Shown here piece by piece: positions 40,701-46,700 of a stretch of DNA of 64,000 bases. The position numbers and the translations under genes were made by a program. The DNA comes from Alitta virens (Eukaryota > Annelida > Polychaeta > Phyllodocida > Nereididae), in the NCBI GenBank assembly GCA_932294295.1, contig OW028581.1, forward strand, positions 40,053,495 to 40,117,494. Direction: 5' to 3'. Within the stretch, counting starts at the first letter, position 1. Every line of letters begins with the position of its first letter. The notes below the pieces were generated by a model that did no database searches, was not told the origin of the DNA, and saw only the letters and a program-made list of their open reading frames with translations.

Positions 40701-43700
40701 TCCTCCTTGGTGTATGGGGTCTTTGCGGTGTTGTCGATTTCTCTGATGATGTAGTTTCCGATGATGTAGTTTCCGATGATGTAGTCGCTGCTGATGTTGT
40801 CTCTGATGTTGTCTCTGATGTTGTCTCTGATGTTGTCTGTGATGTTGTCTGTGATGGCGGCTCCGATGATGTCATAGGTGATGTTTCGGTGCTCTCAGTT
40901 GATGCTGCAGGTTTTCCATCTACCAAGTGGACCACATTCTCCTTGTTGAAGATTACTGTAAGTGTAGCCATTTTCATCTCAAGTATGTGCAATACATACT
41001 CCTTCAACTCCGTGTCGAAACTGCAAACAAATTTGAGAAATTAGTCATATGAATATATCTGCATTAAAACTTATTTAATATAGATTTTGAACAGGTACAA
41101 AGATGAGGTTTTGATTATTTGCTGGCAAATAGCTGTCCATATTTACAGTCTCTGACATTCTATGAAAGATATATTAGCCCTCCCATACATAAATGTTTCT
41201 ATAAAAAACTATTAACCTGTACAGTTACAATTCACTCCTTCCCAATGATAAAGATTTTTGGTGATTACTGACAAAGACTATTATTATAACTAACAAAATC
41301 CATTGGCTAAACTTTTTACTGACATTTTTGACAGTCAGAACAGCAACCATCAAATTCTAATTGTTGCAAAAGGCCATTTATCAAAATCTTGTGACTATTG
41401 CTAAAAATAGGGGGGAAATCATATGTATGTACTGATAGCTGAAATATCAGTATTGATACATTCTCCTTTATCATTTAATCTATCATATTTAATTCATTTG
41501 GTAATCAACATTTTCTAATTCTTAGATCAAAGTGTCTAGTTATGATAAAGGCTATCAATTAAAATATGTTTAAAACCCGACAAATATGTGATCTTTTGTT
41601 TTAAATCAGTTAATTACAGTTTTTTAAATGGGGTAAAGGTGTTCATAGCTTTACTTTCATAAATGCAATTGCAAATTACAGAACTCATAAGGTTTATCAA
41701 TTGCAATACTGCATATCACACAGCATGGACTGGATAAAAGAAACATTGTCTATTGAGTCAGTAAATGCAATTGTAAATCACACAATAAGGTTTATCTTAA
41801 TTGTAGTATTGACGATCACAAAACATGGACTGGATAAAAAGAAACATTACCAATTGAGTCAGTTAGCTGATAATTGCACTTAGAAAACACAAAACATTCA
41901 AAATAACCAACGGTCTTTGTCTAACTTATATATTTATCAATCATTTGAAAAATGTAAACACTTTAATACATATGGAAATCCTGTCAAAACGGTTTTAACT
42001 TGCGTTTTCGTACAGTTTTGGGAGTACAGCTGTAAATGACACACCATTAGAACCGCAATACAAAAGCGCAGCTATCAAACTAAATTTGATGAAGATCCGA
42101 CAAGTAGAAGCTGAGAAAAACTTGACTATAGTACAAATTCGTAAAATTCCTCTCCCAGCCTACGCTGCCTAGCTACACGTCAATATAAAAATGTAAACAA
42201 ACGACCGTCTCTCACCTCGCTAGTAATACCCGTGATTTGAAGTAAATCCTGTCTTATTTCCCTTTGACAACAGTTGTAACATACTTAGGCATGATTGTTC
42301 TAACTAATTTGGTGTGTAGTGACACTAAATGTCGGTTAAAAGTCCATTATTAACGCAATCCTATGCCACTACGCTGGGCGCTTGAAGCCGCTGCTGATGC
42401 GCTATTCCACACATGTACAAACGGCGTAAATTTAGTGACCTAAATACATGCGCTTGCCGGCAACTGTAATCAAATATACGTTGTTCGGCAAGTATCTGTG
42501 CCCTAAACTACGGATTAGCAGCTTCAAATGGATAATCATTGTGTTTTCAAGGTATGTAGATATCATAATGATGTTTTTAACATGTTAGGATTGTCCGACC
42601 TGTTGTGTACATTCATATAAAATAAAAGCTACTTACTCAATCTCTGTGACACCATCAATGCTGACGTCCTCGAAATTTTCCAGATCATCGTCGGTACAAT
42701 AGAGTCTGTCCCTAAGTCTCTCGCAGGCAAAAACAATGCTTACAAAAAGCAAGAACTTGAAGGCATCCATACTTGTTGTCAAAATTTGTTGTCAATAATA
42801 ATAATAATCAGTATCTCTTAAGTCAATGGTATCTACTGTGGAAGTGATGATGGAAATATTGCAGAACTTCATTAAGTAGTAAAGCAAAGTAACCCTCAAT
42901 TCCACTTAGTAGACATGGCACATCCATGTATTGTCTTAGGGTAGTCATGCATGTAACCTGAAACAGGTCTACAGTTCATGTCATCACATAATGAATATAG
43001 GATATAGAGAAACTTGTTATAACTATGATGCAATAAACCCTCTATGCTGTATTTAAAAACATTAAGTTCAACTACATGCATTTTAGCTGAGTGTTTTACT
43101 AATGTCAAATGACCAAATTATGTTATTCAAACAGTATTAACCCTGTCTGTACTGAGATCAGTGTGGTGATAATCAAAAAACAAAAAGATTTTGTAATTTA
43201 TTATATTTTATTAAACACCACAGGTAAAACATGAAATATTACAATTAACTTATGAAATACATGTTAAATACAGGTGAACATAATCAAACATACAATGCAT
43301 ATATTTTCATGGCATAAAGATCACATTCTGGTAGATCAGAGTTTTTATAAAAGTCTTCCAAACATTCTTGAAGACTGTAAAAATAATATTCACTTTTTTG
43401 CACAATTGCAACATGTTGGTGTTTTTCACAGTCATTGAATGCAAGCAACATCCAAAAAGTTTTAGTGTAAAAAATGATCAGATCTGTGTTTTAGAGCTAG
43501 AAATCAAAAACTTGAAAATGGGTATCAAAACATAAACTGATATCAAAGGTATAATGAGATGACCTCTGATACTGGGTATCAAATCAGAAAAAAATAGAAC
43601 CATTATGAGACCAATAAGATTAAAGACTATCATGCTCTTTGATTAATATGCTTCATGACATGTTCAAACACAAACATCTTAAAAGTTAAATGTGATGTGC

Positions 43701-46700
43701 ATTTGTGAATATAAAAAGGTAACACTTTGATGTAAAATACTGAATAATGAAGACTTCACATGCAAGTGAGCATGTGACTGACAGTAAAACCTGATTATTT
43801 ACACTAGAGCTTACTTGTCTATTGAAAAGAGATTAAATGATTGGCCAGATCTTTTCTGTTAGCATGTTTGAGTGCTTTCACAAATGAACAAAAGGCTTTT
43901 GGACCCCTTCTTTGCAATAGCAACAACAAAAAGCAATTTCTTTCAGAGGCTGGTTTTTCTAAAATTTCTGAGACCATGTCATGACTTAAAATACCATCCT
44001 CAAAAAGGGAAGGTAAAACATCTTCACATGGAACTTCTCGTACTAAACTAACAAAATTTTTTCTAATAGTATCTCTGTGAACTTTAAGCATTTTTTCAGA
44101 TTAAAATGCAAATGTGAGAATGTGTCTGATGTTGTCAGTAAAAGAGTTAAGGAAAGAATGAGTCATGTCAGACATGTGGCTGTACTTAAATATAATGAGA
44201 CTAGCATAGAATGAGGTCATGACCTTTGGCCAGGGTAAATATGACTGGTCTCCCCTCTGGTGAGTCACAAGGGTAAAAATAGAAGATCTCCCCCCCCCCC
44301 CTGATGAGTAACAAGGGGGGGGGGAATGGCAGCAGCCCTCTGGTGGGGCATTTGGGTAAAATAAATCTAGGGGGGGAGGTATGCATTTTAGGTCAGAGGA
44401 CTGTAGTGTTTAGTTGTCTAGCCTAGAATATCTGTCTATATCTGTCTATAATTGTCTAGCCTATCTATATTTGTTCTAGACTGTCTGTCTATACATCTGA
44501 GTAGATTAGAGTGGCTTATTAGAGAGGGGGCTGGCTTATTAGACAGGGGGGGGGGGGTTGCAAATGGGGGGGGGGCTAGAGGACATAGAGAATGAAAGTT
44601 AGTATGGGAAGTGCCAGGTGATGGGGCTAATTAGACAGCGGATCAAAGGGGTCAAGTAGGGTCAAGTGGGATCAAGGGGGGGGGGGGTCGATGAAAGTTA
44701 GCATGGGGACAGGGGATCAAAGGGGTCAAGTAGGGTCAAGTAGGATCAAGGGGGGGGGTCGATGAAAGTTAGCATGGCAAGTGCCCCGGTGTGCTAATTA
44801 GACATGGGATCAAAGGTGAAAGTTAGCATGGGAAGTGCACGTGTGCTAATTAGATATGGGGATCGATGAAAGTTAGCATGGGGACAGGGGATCAAAGAGG
44901 GTCAAGTAGGGTCAAGTGGGGGTCAAGTGGGGTCAAATTTTTGGTGATTTTGGGGGGGGTCGGCGGGGGGGTCGATGAAAGTTAGCATGGGAAGTGCCTG
45001 GGTGCAAAGAGAAAGGTCAAGTGGGGTCAAATTTTTGGTGATTTTAGGGGGGGTCAGCTAGAGGACATCGAGGATGAAAATTAGCATTGAAACTAGGGAG
45101 GGATCAGACCTACCCCTCTTAGTAGTAACACTCTACCAATGCACTACATGTACGATATCATCACCTTCTGGATTCAGCGCCGTAAGGCTCTAGTATATAA
45201 TTATCCATTTCACACTGTTTTTAAATCCTTTCATTTTGTCCTTGCAGGTGATTGAGCTGCTGTCGAAGGACATTTTAATGAAACATCTTTCCGACATCGT
45301 TCCTGGTTTAGAAGAGGTGGGTCAAGCCGCTAATAATAGAGGATAATCAATAATTCATAAGATTATGTTGGCTATTATCAGTACATTCACACCGGCCTGC
45401 ATCGTAACCAGACTTATGTTAAAAGCATGTTTTTTGGTAAAGGGGTTTAAGCATATCATAGCCTGTATATAGTACTTATTTTCTGTATGCGTTATATTGA
45501 CAATCTATCAGGACATAGCGATGCCACAGAGAGCCATTGAATATTCAGAATGAGCCTGAATGGCCAGTCGCATGACCTCATATTCTAACTAAATGACCTA
45601 CTTGACCTTTAATCCATGAATGAATTAGGACATAAGGCCCTCTTGTAGTCGCACTTCACAGTATTGGCAATGACTTTCACTTTCCACATATTTTCATTTT
45701 GTAAAACTTCAGCTAAACTTCAGCTGCAATTCATAATACCGAGCTACATACTTATTTAACTTTCTATATCAATATATATTTGTTTCACTTTTCCAGTGTC
45801 TTTAATGTTTAATAATTTTTGCAGAGGTGCGATGACACAGAAAGCACGGTTCGTAAAGCCAGCATCTTCTGCTTGGTGGCGCTGTACATGGTCGTTGGAG
45901 AAGATCTCCGCCCTCACATTAAAACGTTGAAAGGAAGCAAAGTAAGACTTGAATAAAAGATAAGATTCAGATTCAGATTCTTTTTATTTTGCCAAAAAAA
46001 ATATTTACAATTTATTTTCATATTTTCATTTATAAAATTTGTTTCGCAAGGAGACCTCACAAAGATAAATATATTTTTATCGCTAGCGTGAGGCCACCTG
46101 GAGATATCTATTAATATTACATAGTGAACATTAAATCAAACACAATATGGAAATTACTCTCATCAGTAGTAGTCTCATCTACGTTACTCATCTCAAGTTA
46201 AAGAATATATTGTTGAAAAGTATTATGATAAAGATTTCCTAAATGTCAGTGATAGTTGCCAAAATACTCTTAACTACAACCTTTTGAAAAAAACAGGTGT
46301 TTATTGCATATATTTATGTATATTTTATTGCAATAATTGAATCAAGTTTGCCTAAATTGAAGATTTATGACAAGGAAAATGCATAACATCAAGAAAATGC
46401 TATGATTATTTTTGATGGAAGTTCAACCCACAGCTAGTCAAGTGCGATTTGGTAGCTCATGAATCGCCCAATGACGTTGCACCATGGTGTGTAAGAATTA
46501 GCTGTAGCTTATAACATCATTAATGCCAAAAAATACGGAGCAGATTCCTAATTAGAATGTAGATCGTTTGATTTAATTCCTTCTCTCATCTTGGTTTGCT
46601 TTTTATATTTTCAGCTGAAGTTGCTAGAAGTCTACATCAAGCGTGCCGTATCTCGTAAAACGACAAACGCAAGCGCGCAGTCCTCTAAAACGACATCTCC

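Larger units (their letters stand above)
25589..45126 (+). mobile_element. Complete Polinton/Maverick element, 19.5 kb
   Basis: Bounded by inverted terminal repeats and a 6-bp target duplication. It contains protein-primed DNA polymerase B, chromodomain integrase, double-jelly-roll major capsid protein, FtsK/HerA-type packaging ATPase and several small conserved Polinton proteins, which together define a virus-like Polinton. Most core ORFs are uninterrupted; the one clear break is a frame change in the small basic protein ORF. Intact ORFs and a perfect target duplication suggest a recent insertion. The right third carries accessory genes (RING type, unknown, spliced membrane protein, CARD-only). 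I found no stand-alone adenain-like protease. The element lies in the CLASP intron in the same orientation as CLASP for its core genes. Confidence 0.97.

Noticed and set aside
40511..41044. 177-codon plus-strand frame opposite the membrane-protein exon
   Set aside because: It is the antisense of the Thr/Ser repeat (TTSE codons read as DVV repeats), not an independent gene.
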